Positions 1 to 9,496 of a stretch of DNA of 64,000 nucleotides are shown one piece after another; position 1 is the first letter of the stretch; each line of letters opens with the position of its first letter. The notes below the pieces were generated by a model. The model did no database searches. It was not told where the DNA came from and saw only the letters and a program-made list of their open reading frames with translations. The DNA lies in contig NZ_CP093280.1 in NCBI RefSeq assembly GCF_026651855.1, positions 7,276,501 to 7,340,500 of the forward strand, given 5' to 3'. Position numbers and translations under genes: made by a program. This stretch comes from Pseudomonas silvicola. GTDB taxonomy: Bacteria; Pseudomonadota; Gammaproteobacteria; Pseudomonadales; Pseudomonadaceae.

Positions 1-631
1 AGGCGAAGCCCTTGCCGTCGGTGCCGACACGGTTCACCGCCGCCACGTAGCACAGGTTCTCGATGGCTCGCGCCGGTAGCAAGCGGTTCCAGTGCAGCCG
101 GCGCGCCCCCGGCCAGTTGGCGGTGTACAGCAGCAAGTCGGTGTCCTGGGCATCACGGCTCCACACCGGAAAACGCAGGTCATAGCAAATCAGCGGCCGT
201 ATGCGCCAGCCCTTGACCTCGAACTGCACCTGGCGCTCGCCCGGGGTGTAGTGCTTGTGCTCGCCGGCCATGCGGAACAGGTGGCGCTTGTCATAGTGCA
301 GCAAGGTGCCATCGGGCCGCGCCCACAGCAGGCGGTTGCGATGGCTGCCGTCGGCGGCCTGGATGATCACCGAGCCGGTGACCACCGCGTTCAGGCGCGC
401 CGCCTGGCCCAGCAGCCATTTGCTGGCAGGGCCGTTTTCCGGTTCACACAGGCTGGCCGATTCCATGGAAAAGCCGGTGGTGAACATCTCGGGCAGTATC
501 ACCAGGTCGGCACCCCGAGCCTGCTCAAGCAGGGTATCGAAGTGCTCGAAATTGGCCGTGCGGTCATGCCAGGCCAGGGTGGTCTGCACCAGGGCGATGT
601 TCAGGTTGTCCAGTTCACTCAGATCGCGCAT
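1..631 (-). CDS. Omega-amidase / carbon-nitrogen hydrolase, YafV type (C-terminus off window)
   Basis: Reverse-strand frame of 210 codons from ATG at 631, running off the left edge. The nitrilase-fold triad is visible: Glu48 in LPEMFTTGF, Lys115 in YDKRHLF and Cys149 in ICYDLRFP. YafV-type enzymes hydrolyse 2-oxoglutaramate or alpha-ketosuccinamate, the by-products of glutamine/asparagine transaminases. The start overlaps the end of the upstream aminotransferase gene by 13 bp, which suggests translational coupling. Paired with a methionine aminotransferase it fits the last step of methionine salvage (inference from family and neighbourhood). The missing C-terminus cannot be assessed. Confidence 0.88.
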   Translation of the reverse strand, partial: MRDLSELDNLNIALVQTTLAWHDRTANFEHFDTLLEQARGADLVILPEMFTTGFSMESASLCEPENGPASKWLLGQAARLNAVVTGSVIIQAADGSHRNRLLWARPDGTLLHYDKRHLFRMAGEHKHYTPGERQVQFEVKGWRIRPLICYDLRFPVWSRDAQDTDLLLYTANWPGARRLHWNRLLPARAIENLCYVAAVNRVGTDGKGFA

Positions 632-1767
632 AACTTTATCGCCGCTTCCCGCAGCGTCTCCTCGCGTTTGGCGAAGCACAGGCGTACCAACCGTTGTTCG
701 GGAATCGGTGCCTGGTAGAACACCGAAACCGGAATGGTCGCCACGCCGTGTTCGCGGGTCATCCATAGCGCCATGTCGACGTCGTTCAGGTCAGGGCGAA
801 TCTGCGAGTAGTCCACCAACTGAAAGTAGGTGCCTGCCGTCCGGCTGAAGCTGAAACGCGAAGGCGCCAGCAGGTCGCAGAACAGATCGCGCTTGGCCTG
901 GTAGAACGCCGGCAGTTCCTCCACATGCTCGGGGCAGGCGGCCATGAAATCGGCCAATGCCCATTGCAGCGGGGTGACACCACAGAAATTCACATACTGA
1001 TGGACCTTGCGCAGCTCGGCACTCAGGGCCGGCGGCGCGATCACGTAACCGGTCTTCCAACCGGTGACATGGTAGGTCTTGCCAAACGAGCTGACCACGA
1101 AAGCCTTGGAATAGAGCGCTTCGTGCGCCAGCACGCTGGCGTGTATGACCCCATCGTAGACCAGGTGTTCATAGACTTCATCACTGATCAGGTAGATATC
1201 GCGACCTTCGATCAGCTGTGCCAGCTGGTCCAGGTCGGCGCGGCTGATGAGTGCGCCGCTGGGGTTGTGCGGGCTGTTGAGGATAATCATCCGCGTGCGC
1301 GGGCTGAGGGCGTCCACCAGCTTCTGCCAGTCGATGGTAAACGTCCGGGCATCGAGCTGCACATGCACGCAGCGGCCGCCAGCCAACTCCACGGAGGGCT
1401 CGTAGCTGTCGTAGCAAGGATCGAAGACGATCACTTCGTCACCCGCGCGGATCACGGCGTGCACGGCGCAGAAGATGGCCTCAGTGGCACCCGGGGTAAT
1501 GGTGACTTCGGTGTCGGCGTCGACGATGGCGCCGTACTGGCGAGCGACCTTGGCGGCCACCTGTTCGCGCAGGGCCGGCAAGCCGGTCATGGGCGCATAC
1601 TGGTTGTGCCCCGCCTGAATGTGGCGCACCACGGCATCACGCAGGCCTTGAGGGCCGTCGTAGTCGGGGAAGCCTTGGGACAGGTTGAGCGCGCCGGTCT
1701 GGGTGGCGAGCTGGGACATGGTGGTGAAGATGGTCGTGCCGACATTCGGCAGTTTGCTGGTGATCAT
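619..1767 (-). CDS. Methionine aminotransferase (YbdL type, PLP-dependent class I/II)
   Basis: 382 aa, full length for fold-type I aminotransferases. Visible: substrate-loop motif NLSQGFPDYDG near residue 28, NSPHNPSGA near 164, SDEVYEHLVYD near 195, and the Schiff-base lysine Lys230 in SSFGKTYHVTGWKTGY. The sequence pattern matches YbdL, which transaminates methionine/2-oxo-4-methylthiobutanoate. The stop codon lies inside the following omega-amidase gene, so the two are probably one transcript: the amidase removes the 2-oxo amide product and pulls the transamination forward. Exact amino-donor preference cannot be read from sequence. Confidence 0.88.
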   Translation of the reverse strand: MITSKLPNVGTTIFTTMSQLATQTGALNLSQGFPDYDGPQGLRDAVVRHIQAGHNQYAPMTGLPALREQVAAKVARQYGAIVDADTEVTITPGATEAIFCAVHAVIRAGDEVIVFDPCYDSYEPSVELAGGRCVHVQLDARTFTIDWQKLVDALSPRTRMIILNSPHNPSGALISRADLDQLAQLIEGRDIYLISDEVYEHLVYDGVIHASVLAHEALYSKAFVVSSFGKTYHVTGWKTGYVIAPPALSAELRKVHQYVNFCGVTPLQWALADFMAACPEHVEELPAFYQAKRDLFCDLLAPSRFSFSRTAGTYFQLVDYSQIRPDLNDVDMALWMTREHGVATIPVSVFYQAPIPEQRLVRLCFAKREETLREAAIKLCAI

Positions 1768-1830
1768 CGGGCCTGACCCTGACAGCTGGGGAGCTTAGCA
1801 GGATAGCCCAGGGTGTTGCGCAGATACCAG

Positions 1831-1862
1831 TGTGGGACCGAGCTTGGCCCGGCCCCACAGGG
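1831..1862. repeat. REP-like intergenic element, TGTGGGACCGAGC family
   Basis: Short imperfect palindrome (TGTGGGACCGAGC / GGCCCCACAGG) between the aminotransferase and der. Related sequences recur at 16981-17005, 26201-26226 and 29411-29436. These look like dispersed extragenic palindromes common in Pseudomonas. Confidence 0.5.
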
Positions 1863-1878
1863 TATCGCGACACCGGAG

Positions 1879-3342
1879 TCAGCGCTTGTCGCGGCGCTTT
1901 TTCTCGGCTTTCTTGTGGTGCGACATCAAGCGGCGCTTCTTGTTGACCTGGCGGTCTGTGAGCGTGTTCTTGTTGCCTTCGTACGGGTTGTCACTGCCCT
2001 TGAACTCGATGCGGATCGGTGTGCCGACCAGCTTGAGTACACGGCGGTAGGTGTTTTCCAGGTAGCGAACGTAGGAGTTCGGCACCTTTTCCACCTGGTT
2101 GCCGTGGATCACGATCAGCGGCGGGTTGGCACCCCCCAGGTGGGCATAGCGCAGCTTGATGCGGCGGCTGTTGACCATCGGCGGCTGGTGCTCTTGCACC
2201 GCGTCTTCGAGGATCTGGGTCAGGCGGCTGGTCGGCCAGCGAGTGATCGCCGACTTGAACGAGGCCTGCACCGAACCGTACAGGTTGCCGACGCCGGTGC
2301 CGTGCAGCGCCGAAATGAAGTGGATGTCGGCGAAGTCGACGAAGAACAACCGGCGTTCCAGCTCGGTCTTCACGTAGTCGCGCTCGCTCGGCTGCATGCC
2401 GTCCCACTTGTTCAGGGCGATGACGATGGCACGGCCCGACTCAAGGGCGAAGCCCAGCAGGTTCAGGTCATGGTCCACCACGCCTTCGCGGGCGTCCATG
2501 ACGAAGATCACGACGTTGGCATCCTTGATGGCCTGCAGCGTCTTGACCACCGAAAACTTCTCGACTTCTTCATGGATCTTGCCGCGCTTGCGCACACCGG
2601 CGGTGTCGATGAAGGTGTACTTCTCGCCGTTGCGCTCGAACGGGATATAGATACTGTCGCGGGTGGTGCCAGGCTGGTCGTAGACGATGACCCGCTCTTC
2701 ACCGAGCATGCGGTTGACCAGGGTCGACTTGCCCACGTTCGGGCGGCCGATGATGGCGATCTTGATGCCATCCTTCTCGCTCGGGCCAGGGATGCGCACC
2801 TGCTCTTCGCCTTCGGCGACACCTTCGGCCAGGTCTTCCTCTTCAATATCACGCGGGAATTCGCCCAGGGCGGCTTCCAGCAAGGTATTGACGCCACGAC
2901 CCTGTGCACCGGCGACGCCAATGGCGTGGCCCATGCCCAGCGGGGCGAATTCGGCGCGGGCCATTTCCGGATCGATGTTGTCGATCTTGTTGGCCACCAG
3001 GATCGAGCGCTTGTTACGCTTGCGCAAGTGCTCGGCAATCATCTGGTCGGCGGCGGTGAAACCGGCGCGGGCATCGACCAGGAACAGCACGACATCGGCT
3101 TCTTCGATGGCCAGCAGCGACTGCTCGGCCATTTTTTCGTCCATGCCGTGTTCGTCACCGGAAATACCACCGGTGTCGATCAGGATGTAGGAACGCCCTT
3201 GCCAGCGCGCCTCTCCGTATTGGCGATCACGGGTAAGACCAGACAGGTCGCCAACGATGGCGTCGCGGCTTTTGGTCAGGCGGTTGAACATGGTGGACTT
3301 GCCGACGTTCGGTCGGCCCACCAGGGCGATTACGGGAACCAT
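1879..3342 (-). CDS. der: Ribosome assembly GTPase Der (EngA)
   Basis: 487 aa from ATG at 3342. A further-upstream in-frame start exists at 3354, but 3342 has a GGAGAG Shine-Dalgarno and gives the canonical N-terminus [17 protein letters not shown]. Two G domains in tandem each carry a [10 protein letters not shown]-loop (about residues 9-17 and 200-208), with NKID and NKWD G4 motifs, followed by a KH-like domain and a very basic tail ([11 protein letters not shown]). Der acts in 50S subunit maturation. It lies downstream of bamB across a 142-bp gap full of hairpins. Confidence 0.97.
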   Translation of the reverse strand: MVPVIALVGRPNVGKSTMFNRLTKSRDAIVGDLSGLTRDRQYGEARWQGRSYILIDTGGISGDEHGMDEKMAEQSLLAIEEADVVLFLVDARAGFTAADQMIAEHLRKRNKRSILVANKIDNIDPEMARAEFAPLGMGHAIGVAGAQGRGVNTLLEAALGEFPRDIEEEDLAEGVAEGEEQVRIPGPSEKDGIKIAIIGRPNVGKSTLVNRMLGEERVIVYDQPGTTRDSIYIPFERNGEKYTFIDTAGVRKRGKIHEEVEKFSVVKTLQAIKDANVVIFVMDAREGVVDHDLNLLGFALESGRAIVIALNKWDGMQPSERDYVKTELERRLFFVDFADIHFISALHGTGVGNLYGSVQASFKSAITRWPTSRLTQILEDAVQEHQPPMVNSRRIKLRYAHLGGANPPLIVIHGNQVEKVPNSYVRYLENTYRRVLKLVGTPIRIEFKGSDNPYEGNKNTLTDRQVNKKRRLMSHHKKAEKKRRDKR

Positions 3343-3377
3343 TAGGCTCTCCACTGCGTTATTTCAGAAAATACAAA

Positions 3378-3472
3378 GGCCGCTGCAGGCAGCGGCCGGA
3401 GTTCGTGACGGCATGCACGCATGCCGTTGGCCCCACTCGGGCGGGGCCGCTGGAGGCCACATGACCTCCAGC
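3378..3472. other. Array of four consecutive perfect hairpins between bamB and der
   Basis: Four back-to-back inverted repeats fill 95 bp: GGCCGCTG/CAGCGGCC (3378-3397), ACGGCATG/CATGCCGT (3408-3427), GGCCCC/GGGGCC (3429-3448) and GCTGGAGG/CCTCCAGC (3449-3472). None is followed by a T-run on either strand, so a simple intrinsic terminator is unlikely. They may be RNA-processing or stability elements in the bamB-der transcript, or REP-like DNA. Confidence 0.6.
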
Positions 3473-3484
3473 ATAGTCAAAGCC

Positions 3485-4636
3485 TTACTTGATGGTCAGG
3501 GCTTCGAGCTTACCGCTGTTGCCGAACACGTAAATCATGTTGCCGGCGACCAGCGGACGGGCACGCAGGCCGTCACCGTCGATTTTCTCACGGCCGACGA
3601 AGCGGCCATCGACCTGGCTGAGCAGGTGCAGGTAGCCTTCGAAGTCACCCACGGCCACGTAGCTGGAGAACACTTCCGGTGCCGACAATTGGCGGCGGGC
3701 CAGTTTGTCGTTGCTCCACAACGCGGTGGTGGTGCGCTCGTCCACGCCTTCGACGGTGCCGTTGGCCTGGGCCACGTACACGCTGCCAAAGCCCTGGGCC
3801 ACACCGGCGTAGCTGGACGCATCACGCTGCCACAGCACGCGGCCGCTTTCCAGGTCCAGGCCCGCCATGCGGCCCTGGTAGCTGGAGACGTACAGGGTAC
3901 CACCGGACAGCAGCAGGCCGCCGTCGATGTCGACCACACGCTCAAGCTCGGAACGGCCTTGCGGCACGGCTACGCGCTGTTCCCACACCGGCACACCATT
4001 GCTGATGTCCACGGCCACGACCTTGCCGGTCGACAGGCCAGCGATGGCCAGGTGGTTGGTGACCAGCGGGGCACCGGTGCCACGCAGGGTCAGTACCGCC
4101 GGGGTGCTGTCGTAGATCCAGCGCTGGGTGCCGGTGGCGGCGTCCAGGCCAACCAGGCGGTCATCCTGGGTTTGCACGACCACGACGTCACCGTTGTTGG
4201 CCGGCGGTGCCAGCACTTCGCTGTTGACCTTGGCGCGCCACTTCACTTCACCGTTGGTGGCGTCCAGGGCGATCACGTCACCGCTGATGGTACCCAGCAT
4301 GACCAGGCCGTAGCCGACACCAACCGCGCCGGACACCGACGTGTTCAGGTCTTTCTTCCAGATCACGTCGCCATTGAGGCGGTTGAGGTCCATGACCACG
4401 CCGGTGACATCAGCGGCGAAGATGCTGTCGTTCTCGATCGCTGGAACCAGCATGTTGTAAGTCTCGCCCTGGCCGTCACCGACCGAGCGACTCCATTCCT
4501 TGTGCAACGCGACTTCCGGTTTGAAGTCGGTCAACTCGGCAGGAGGCAATTCCTTTTTGCTGTTACTGCTGCAACCCGCGGCCAGAATGGCCAGCGCCAG
4601 CAATGCTGCATGTTTCCAACGGATCACGTCACGCAT
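3485..4636 (-). CDS. bamB: Outer membrane assembly lipoprotein BamB
   Basis: 383 aa from ATG at 4636 (MRDVIRWKH). Lipoprotein signal peptide with lipobox LAILAAGC, Cys22 being the lipidation site. The rest is a series of PQQ-like beta-propeller blades (recurrent LDAATG.W / LDLESGRVLWQ patterns). BamB is the propeller subunit of the BAM complex that inserts beta-barrel proteins in the outer membrane. Its start overlaps the end of yfgM by 8 bp. The order yfgM-bamB-der is conserved in gamma-proteobacteria. Confidence 0.95.
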   Translation of the reverse strand: MRDVIRWKHAALLALAILAAGCSSNSKKELPPAELTDFKPEVALHKEWSRSVGDGQGETYNMLVPAIENDSIFAADVTGVVMDLNRLNGDVIWKKDLNTSVSGAVGVGYGLVMLGTISGDVIALDATNGEVKWRAKVNSEVLAPPANNGDVVVVQTQDDRLVGLDAATGTQRWIYDSTPAVLTLRGTGAPLVTNHLAIAGLSTGKVVAVDISNGVPVWEQRVAVPQGRSELERVVDIDGGLLLSGGTLYVSSYQGRMAGLDLESGRVLWQRDASSYAGVAQGFGSVYVAQANGTVEGVDERTTTALWSNDKLARRQLSAPEVFSSYVAVGDFEGYLHLLSQVDGRFVGREKIDGDGLRARPLVAGNMIYVFGNSGKLEALTIK

Positions 4637-5270
4637 CTTTTTTCGCCAGGTCGTCGAGTTTGATTTGCAAGCCACCTACCGCTGCCTCGTCGGACAGGGC
4701 TGCCTTGGCTTTCTGATAGGCCGCGTAAGCGTCATCGGTACGGCCCAGCTGCACCAGCAGGTCACCCTTGAGCTCTTCGCGGCTGGCCAGGAATGCCTTG
4801 TCGGCATCGCCTTCCAGCAGTTTCAGGGCGTCATCGGCCTTGTTCTGCGCGGCCAGTACCTGCGCCAGGCGCTGACGGGCGATTTCACCCAGCATGGCGT
4901 CCTTGGGCTTGTCGACCACGGCCTTGAGCTCGGTGGCGGCGTCGTCCAGCTTGCCGTTGTCCACGGCCACCTTGGCCACGAACAGGCTGCCATACTGGGC
5001 GTATTCGCTGTTGCCGTACTCGGTCTTGAGCTTGTTGGCCAGGTCAGCGACCTGCGCGGTGTCCGGCTTGCCGGTCGGGTTCAGCGCGGTTTCCAGCAGT
5101 TGCTGGTACAGGCTGGACGCGCCTTGCGACTGGTTGGCCTGGTATTTGTGCCAGGCCTGCCAGCCGAACACCACGACCAGGGCCAGCAGGACGCCGGTGA
5201 CCAGAGGCTTGCCGTTACGCTGCCAAAAGTCCTTCAACTCGGCGAGTTGTTCATCTTCGGTACTCGACAC
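4629..5270 (-). CDS. yfgM: YfgM-family inner-membrane TPR protein
   Basis: 213 aa from a GTG at 5270, chosen because AGGAG lies about 7 nt upstream and it gives the standard N-terminus SSTEDEQLAELKDFWQRNG. The open frame upstream of that point overlaps hisS. One transmembrane segment (PLVTGVLLALVVVFGWQAW, about residues 22-40) precedes periplasmic tetratricopeptide-like repeats. YfgM associates with the SecYEG translocon and periplasmic chaperones in E. coli. It lies between hisS and bamB in the usual order. Confidence 0.9.
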   Translation of the reverse strand: MSSTEDEQLAELKDFWQRNGKPLVTGVLLALVVVFGWQAWHKYQANQSQGASSLYQQLLETALNPTGKPDTAQVADLANKLKTEYGNSEYAQYGSLFVAKVAVDNGKLDDAATELKAVVDKPKDAMLGEIARQRLAQVLAAQNKADDALKLLEGDADKAFLASREELKGDLLVQLGRTDDAYAAYQKAKAALSDEAAVGGLQIKLDDLAKKDA

Positions 5271-5310
5271 CCCAATACTCCTATTTCGCAAATTCGGCCT
5301 GAAGCCTGCC

Positions 5311-6600
5311 TCAACCCTGCACGACGCAAGTCGCCAGATGCTCACCCAGAGCATCCCAGGCAATGTTTTGTTGTTCGCCCTGGCCACGCAGGGGTTTGAA
5401 ACCTACCACTTGTTGCGCCAGTTCGTCGTCCCCCAGGATCAAGGCGTAGAGCGCGCCGCTCTTGTCCGCCTTCTTGAACTGGCTCTTGAAGCTGCCGGCG
5501 CCGGCGTTGACCTGAATGCGCAGCTGCGGCAATGCATCGCGCAGGCGCTCGGTCAGGGCCAGGCCCGCCAGTTCCGCCTGCTCGCCAAAGGCGCACAGGT
5601 AGACATCGACGGTACGGGCGATGGACTCGGGTACCTGCTCCAGGGTTTCGAGCAGCAGGATCAGGCGTTCGATGCCCATGGCGAAACCCACGCCCGGGGT
5701 CGGCTTGCCGCCCATCTGCTCGACCAGGCCGTCGTAGCGGCCACCGGCGCACACGGTGCCCTGGGCGCCGAGCTTGTCGGTGACCCACTCGAACACGGTC
5801 TTGCTGTAGTAGTCCAGGCCACGCACCAGCTTGGGGTTGATCACGTAGGGAATGCCGGCGGCGTCCAGGCGAGCCTTGAGGCCCTCGAAGTGCACGCGCG
5901 ACTCTTCATCCAGGTAATCGGCCAGCTTCGGCGCGTTCACCAGCACTGCCTGGGTCTCAGGGTGCTTGGTGTCCAGCACGCGCAGCGGGTTGGTCTTCAG
6001 GCGGCGCTGGCTGTCTTCGTCGATCTGGTCCAGGTGCTCGGTCAGGAACGCCACCAGCGCTTCGCGGTAGCGGCCGCGGGCTTCGCTGGTGCCCAGGCTG
6101 TTGAGCTCCAGTTTCACCGCATCACGAATACCCAGGGCACCCCACAGGCGCCAGGTCAGCACGATCAGTTCGGCATCGATGTCCGGGCCGTCGAGGTTGA
6201 ACACCTCGCAGCCGATCTGGTGGAACTGGCGATAGCGGCCTTTCTGCGGGCGCTCGTGGCGGAACATCGGGCCCACGTACCACAGCTTCTGCACCTGGCC
6301 ACCGCCGGTGATGCCATGCTCCAGCACGGCACGCACGCAGGCCGCGGTGCCTTCGGGGCGCAGGGTCAGCGAGTCGCCGTTGCGGTCCTCGAAGGTGTAC
6401 ATCTCTTTCTCGACGATGTCGGTGACTTCGCCGATGGAGCGCTTGAACAGGTCGGTGAACTCGACGATCGGCATGCGGATCTGCCGGTAGCCGTAGGTGT
6501 CCAGCAGCCCTGCCACGGTGCCTTCGAAATAGCGCCACAGGGGCGTCTGCTCGGGCAGGATGTCGTTCATGCCACGGATGGCTTGCAGCGTCTTACTCAC
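5311..6600 (-). CDS. hisS: Histidyl-tRNA synthetase
   Basis: 429 aa, the normal size. Class II motifs are visible: [13 protein letters not shown] and the motif-2 region [19 protein letters not shown], and the histidine-binding [15 protein letters not shown]. An anticodon-binding domain follows after about residue 325. Charges tRNA-His in the cytoplasm. It lies 23 bp downstream of ispG, on the same strand. Confidence 0.98.
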   Translation of the reverse strand: MSKTLQAIRGMNDILPEQTPLWRYFEGTVAGLLDTYGYRQIRMPIVEFTDLFKRSIGEVTDIVEKEMYTFEDRNGDSLTLRPEGTAACVRAVLEHGITGGGQVQKLWYVGPMFRHERPQKGRYRQFHQIGCEVFNLDGPDIDAELIVLTWRLWGALGIRDAVKLELNSLGTSEARGRYREALVAFLTEHLDQIDEDSQRRLKTNPLRVLDTKHPETQAVLVNAPKLADYLDEESRVHFEGLKARLDAAGIPYVINPKLVRGLDYYSKTVFEWVTDKLGAQGTVCAGGRYDGLVEQMGGKPTPGVGFAMGIERLILLLETLEQVPESIARTVDVYLCAFGEQAELAGLALTERLRDALPQLRIQVNAGAGSFKSQFKKADKSGALYALILGDDELAQQVVGFKPLRGQGEQQNIAWDALGEHLATCVVQG

Positions 6601-6623
6601 GAGTAATCCTTAGTATTCTTCTG

Positions 6624-7733
6624 TCAGCCGCGGACGATCAGCGCCGCGTCGGCTTCGACCTTCTCGGCCGCCTTCTGGCGAATCAGCTTCTCGAGCTCTT
6701 GCACCAGGTTGTCGTTGGTCAGCTTCTGCGCCGGCTTGCCGTCGATGTAGATCAGGTTCGGCGTGCCACCGGTAAGGCCCACATGGGCTTCCTTGGCTTC
6801 GCCAGGGCCGTTGACCACGCAACCGATCACCGCCACGTCCAGCGGCACCAGCAGGTCTTCCAGGCGCCCTTCCAGTTCATTCATGGTCTTGACCACATCG
6901 AAGTTCTGCCGCGAGCAGCTCGGGCAGGCGATGAAGTTGATGCCACGCGAACGCAGGCGCAGGGACTTGAGGATGTCGTAACCGACCTTCACCTCTTCCA
7001 CCGGGTCGGCCGCCAGCGAGATACGGATGGTGTCGCCGATGCCATCGGCCAGCAGCATACCTAGGCCCACGGCGGATTTCACCGTGCCGGAGCGCAAACC
7101 ACCGGCTTCGGTGATGCCCAGGTGCAGCGGCTGCACGATCTGGGTGGCCAGCAGGCGGTAGGCGGCGACGGCCATGAACACGTCGGACGCCTTCACGCTG
7201 ACCTTGAAGTCGGGGAAGTTCAGGCGGTCCAGGTGCTCCACGTGGCGCAGCGCAGATTCCACCAGGGCTTCGGGGGTTGGCTCGCCGTATTTCTTCTGCA
7301 GGTCCTTTTCCAGGGAGCCGGCGTTGACGCCGATACGGATCGGGATGCCACGGTCCCGGGCAGCATCCACCACGGCGCGCACACGGTCTTCACGGCCGAT
7401 GTTGCCCGGGTTGATGCGCAGGCAGTCAACGCCCAGCTCGGCCACGCGCAAGGCGATGCGGTAGTCGAAATGGATGTCGGCCACCAGCGGCACGTTGGTC
7501 TGCAACTTGATCTTGCCGAAGGCTTCGGCAGCGTCCATGTCCGGCACCGAGACGCGCACGATGTCGGCGCCAGCTTCTTCCAGGCGCTTGATCTGCGCCA
7601 CGGTGGCGGCCACGTCGTTGGTGTCGGTGTTGGTCATGCTCTGCACCGCGATGGGCGCATCACCACCCACGGGCACATTGCCAACCCAGATTTTACGGGA
7701 TTCGCGACGCTTGATCGGGGATTCGCCGTGCAT
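6624..7733 (-). CDS. ispG: 4-hydroxy-3-methylbut-2-en-1-yl diphosphate synthase (IspG/GcpE)
   Basis: 369 aa. N-terminal TIM barrel beginning with [20 protein letters not shown], and a C-terminal iron-sulfur domain with ligands in [11 protein letters not shown] and [10 protein letters not shown]. It catalyses the penultimate MEP-pathway step, reducing MEcPP to HMBPP with a [4Fe-4S] cluster. Three bases separate it from the end of rodZ, so the two are co-transcribed. Confidence 0.97.
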   Translation of the reverse strand: MHGESPIKRRESRKIWVGNVPVGGDAPIAVQSMTNTDTNDVAATVAQIKRLEEAGADIVRVSVPDMDAAEAFGKIKLQTNVPLVADIHFDYRIALRVAELGVDCLRINPGNIGREDRVRAVVDAARDRGIPIRIGVNAGSLEKDLQKKYGEPTPEALVESALRHVEHLDRLNFPDFKVSVKASDVFMAVAAYRLLATQIVQPLHLGITEAGGLRSGTVKSAVGLGMLLADGIGDTIRISLAADPVEEVKVGYDILKSLRLRSRGINFIACPSCSRQNFDVVKTMNELEGRLEDLLVPLDVAVIGCVVNGPGEAKEAHVGLTGGTPNLIYIDGKPAQKLTNDNLVQELEKLIRQKAAEKVEADAALIVRG

Positions 7734-7736
7734 GAT

Positions 7737-8729
7737 CTATTGTCCCACTTTCATGCGAGCAGTCTCGCCAGAGGTGAAAGGTGCAACATCAACAGGCTGG
7801 CCGTTGTAGCTGACCTGGGCGCCACGGGCGTAGCCCAGGCGCACCGCGAACGGCGGCTTGCCATTGAGTTCGAGGGTGTCGCCCTTGCGCTTGAGTGCGC
7901 TGAGCAGCACTTTGCCGTTGCCATCGGTGACCTGGGTCCAGCAATCGGCGCTGAATTGCACGTGCAACTGGCCTTCGCCAGCGGCCGGTGGCGCCATCGG
8001 GGTGGCAGCCGGCGCGGCCACAGGGGCAGCGGGCTGGTGCACGGCCGCGACCGGCGCGCTTGGCGTTGCCTGGGCCGGGGCCGGGGCGGTCACCACGGGC
8101 GCCGGTGCCACGGTAGGCGCGGCCGGCTGAACCGCGGCTGTCGCCGGAGCGGCCGGCGACGCGGCGGTGGCCTCGGTGGCCGCCGGCGCTTTCTGCGCGT
8201 CGGTCACGGCCTGGTCTTCAGGCTCGTCGATGGGGTGGATCTGGGTGGTGCCGTCGGCGCTTTCGACTTCGACATGCTCCATGGCCAGGCCCGCCTGGTC
8301 CTTGCCATGCTGGCCGTTCTGGTCCTGCCACCAGAAGAAACCACCACCGACCACGGCCACCAGCAACAGCAGGCTCACACCACGCAGAATATTGTGGGAC
8401 AGGCGGACGGGCTCTTCGATGCGGCCAAGGGCATGCACTTCATGGCCCTGGGCATGGCTGCCGGTGGCCTGGTCGAAGGCTTGCACCAGGGGCGCCTGGT
8501 CCATGCCCAGCAGTTTGGCGTAGGCGCGGATATAACCACGGGCGAAGGTATGCCCGGGCAGCTTGTCGAAGGCGCCCGCTTCCAGGTTGCCCAACGACGT
8601 GGCCGTCAGGTTCAGTTTCACCGCCACGTCAGCCAGCGACCAGCCTTTGCTTTCGCGGGCCTGGCGCAGGGTTTCACCAGGGTTGACGCGAGTCGCTGCT
8701 ACAACTTCGGGATGCGCCGCTTTCATCAT
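7737..8729 (-). CDS. rodZ: Cytoskeletal/cell-shape protein RodZ
   Basis: 330 aa. Order of parts: cytoplasmic Xre-type HTH (GETLRQARESKGWSLADVA..., about residues 17-80), one membrane span (LLLLVAVVGGGFFWW, about 120-135), a long Ala/Pro-rich periplasmic linker (about 180-250), and a C-terminal DUF4115 domain. RodZ links MreB to the elongation machinery. Its start overlaps the pilF stop by 4 bp (ATGA), indicating translational coupling. Confidence 0.93.
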   Translation of the reverse strand: MMKAAHPEVVAATRVNPGETLRQARESKGWSLADVAVKLNLTATSLGNLEAGAFDKLPGHTFARGYIRAYAKLLGMDQAPLVQAFDQATGSHAQGHEVHALGRIEEPVRLSHNILRGVSLLLLVAVVGGGFFWWQDQNGQHGKDQAGLAMEHVEVESADGTTQIHPIDEPEDQAVTDAQKAPAATEATAASPAAPATAAVQPAAPTVAPAPVVTAPAPAQATPSAPVAAVHQPAAPVAAPAATPMAPPAAGEGQLHVQFSADCWTQVTDGNGKVLLSALKRKGDTLELNGKPPFAVRLGYARGAQVSYNGQPVDVAPFTSGETARMKVGQ

Positions 8730-9484
8730 TGCTCCGACAGGTATTGCTGATATTCCGGCGTACCGGGATAGAGTCTTCTGAGTTGCAGGCCGAAACTGGC
8801 GGCCTTGTTCTTGTCCTGGAAGATGCGCGCCAGGCGCGTGCCGAGCAGCAGGCTGCGGGCACTCTGTTCGCTCATCTTGCTGAAGCGCTCGTAATAATCG
8901 CGCGCCGGCACATATTGCCTGTTTTCGTAAGACAGTTGCGCCATTTCGAACGTGGCCTTGGGCTGGTCCGGGTTCAGGCGCAGCGACTTGTCGAACAGCT
9001 GCATGGCCTGGGGCTTGTTGCCCATGGCCAGCGCCGTGAGGCCCATGTTCTCGAAGACACGCGAGCGCTCAGGATACAGGGAATCGTCGGCCGCTTTCTC
9101 AAAGGTTTCGTAAGCGTCCTGATAACGTTTCTGCTCGTACAGGAAACCGCCGTAGTTATTGAGGATACGCGCATCGCCGGGGCGGCTGGACAGGGCCTTC
9201 CTGAAATACTGCTCGGCCAGCTTGGGCTCCATCTCGGCCTGGAACACCAGGCCCAGGGCAGCGTTGGCGTCGGCATCGGAACTGTCCAGGTCCAGCGCCT
9301 GCTTGAGCGGCACCTTGGCCCGCTCGGCCTGCCCCGTCTGCAAGTAGCCTATGCCCAGCTGCACATAGGCCTTGCGCGCCTCTTCGCGTCCCTTGCTGGT
9401 GTCCATGGGGTTGACTTTACCCGTGGTGACGCAGCCAACCAGCAGGTTGAAGAACAATAGCAACAGCGCGGCGCGCACGGTCAT
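8726..9484 (-). CDS. pilF: Type IV pilus biogenesis/stability lipoprotein PilF (PilW)
   Basis: 252 aa. Lipoprotein signal ending LLVGC with Cys18 at the processing site, then about six TPR repeats (e.g. DADANAALGLVFQAEMEPK, RILNNYGGFLYEQKRY). This is the pilotin that delivers PilQ secretin to the outer membrane. It lies between rlmN and rodZ as in other pseudomonads. Confidence 0.93.
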   Translation of the reverse strand: MTVRAALLLLFFNLLVGCVTTGKVNPMDTSKGREEARKAYVQLGIGYLQTGQAERAKVPLKQALDLDSSDADANAALGLVFQAEMEPKLAEQYFRKALSSRPGDARILNNYGGFLYEQKRYQDAYETFEKAADDSLYPERSRVFENMGLTALAMGNKPQAMQLFDKSLRLNPDQPKATFEMAQLSYENRQYVPARDYYERFSKMSEQSARSLLLGTRLARIFQDKNKAASFGLQLRRLYPGTPEYQQYLSEQ

Positions 9485-9496
9485 GGAGATCCTCTC

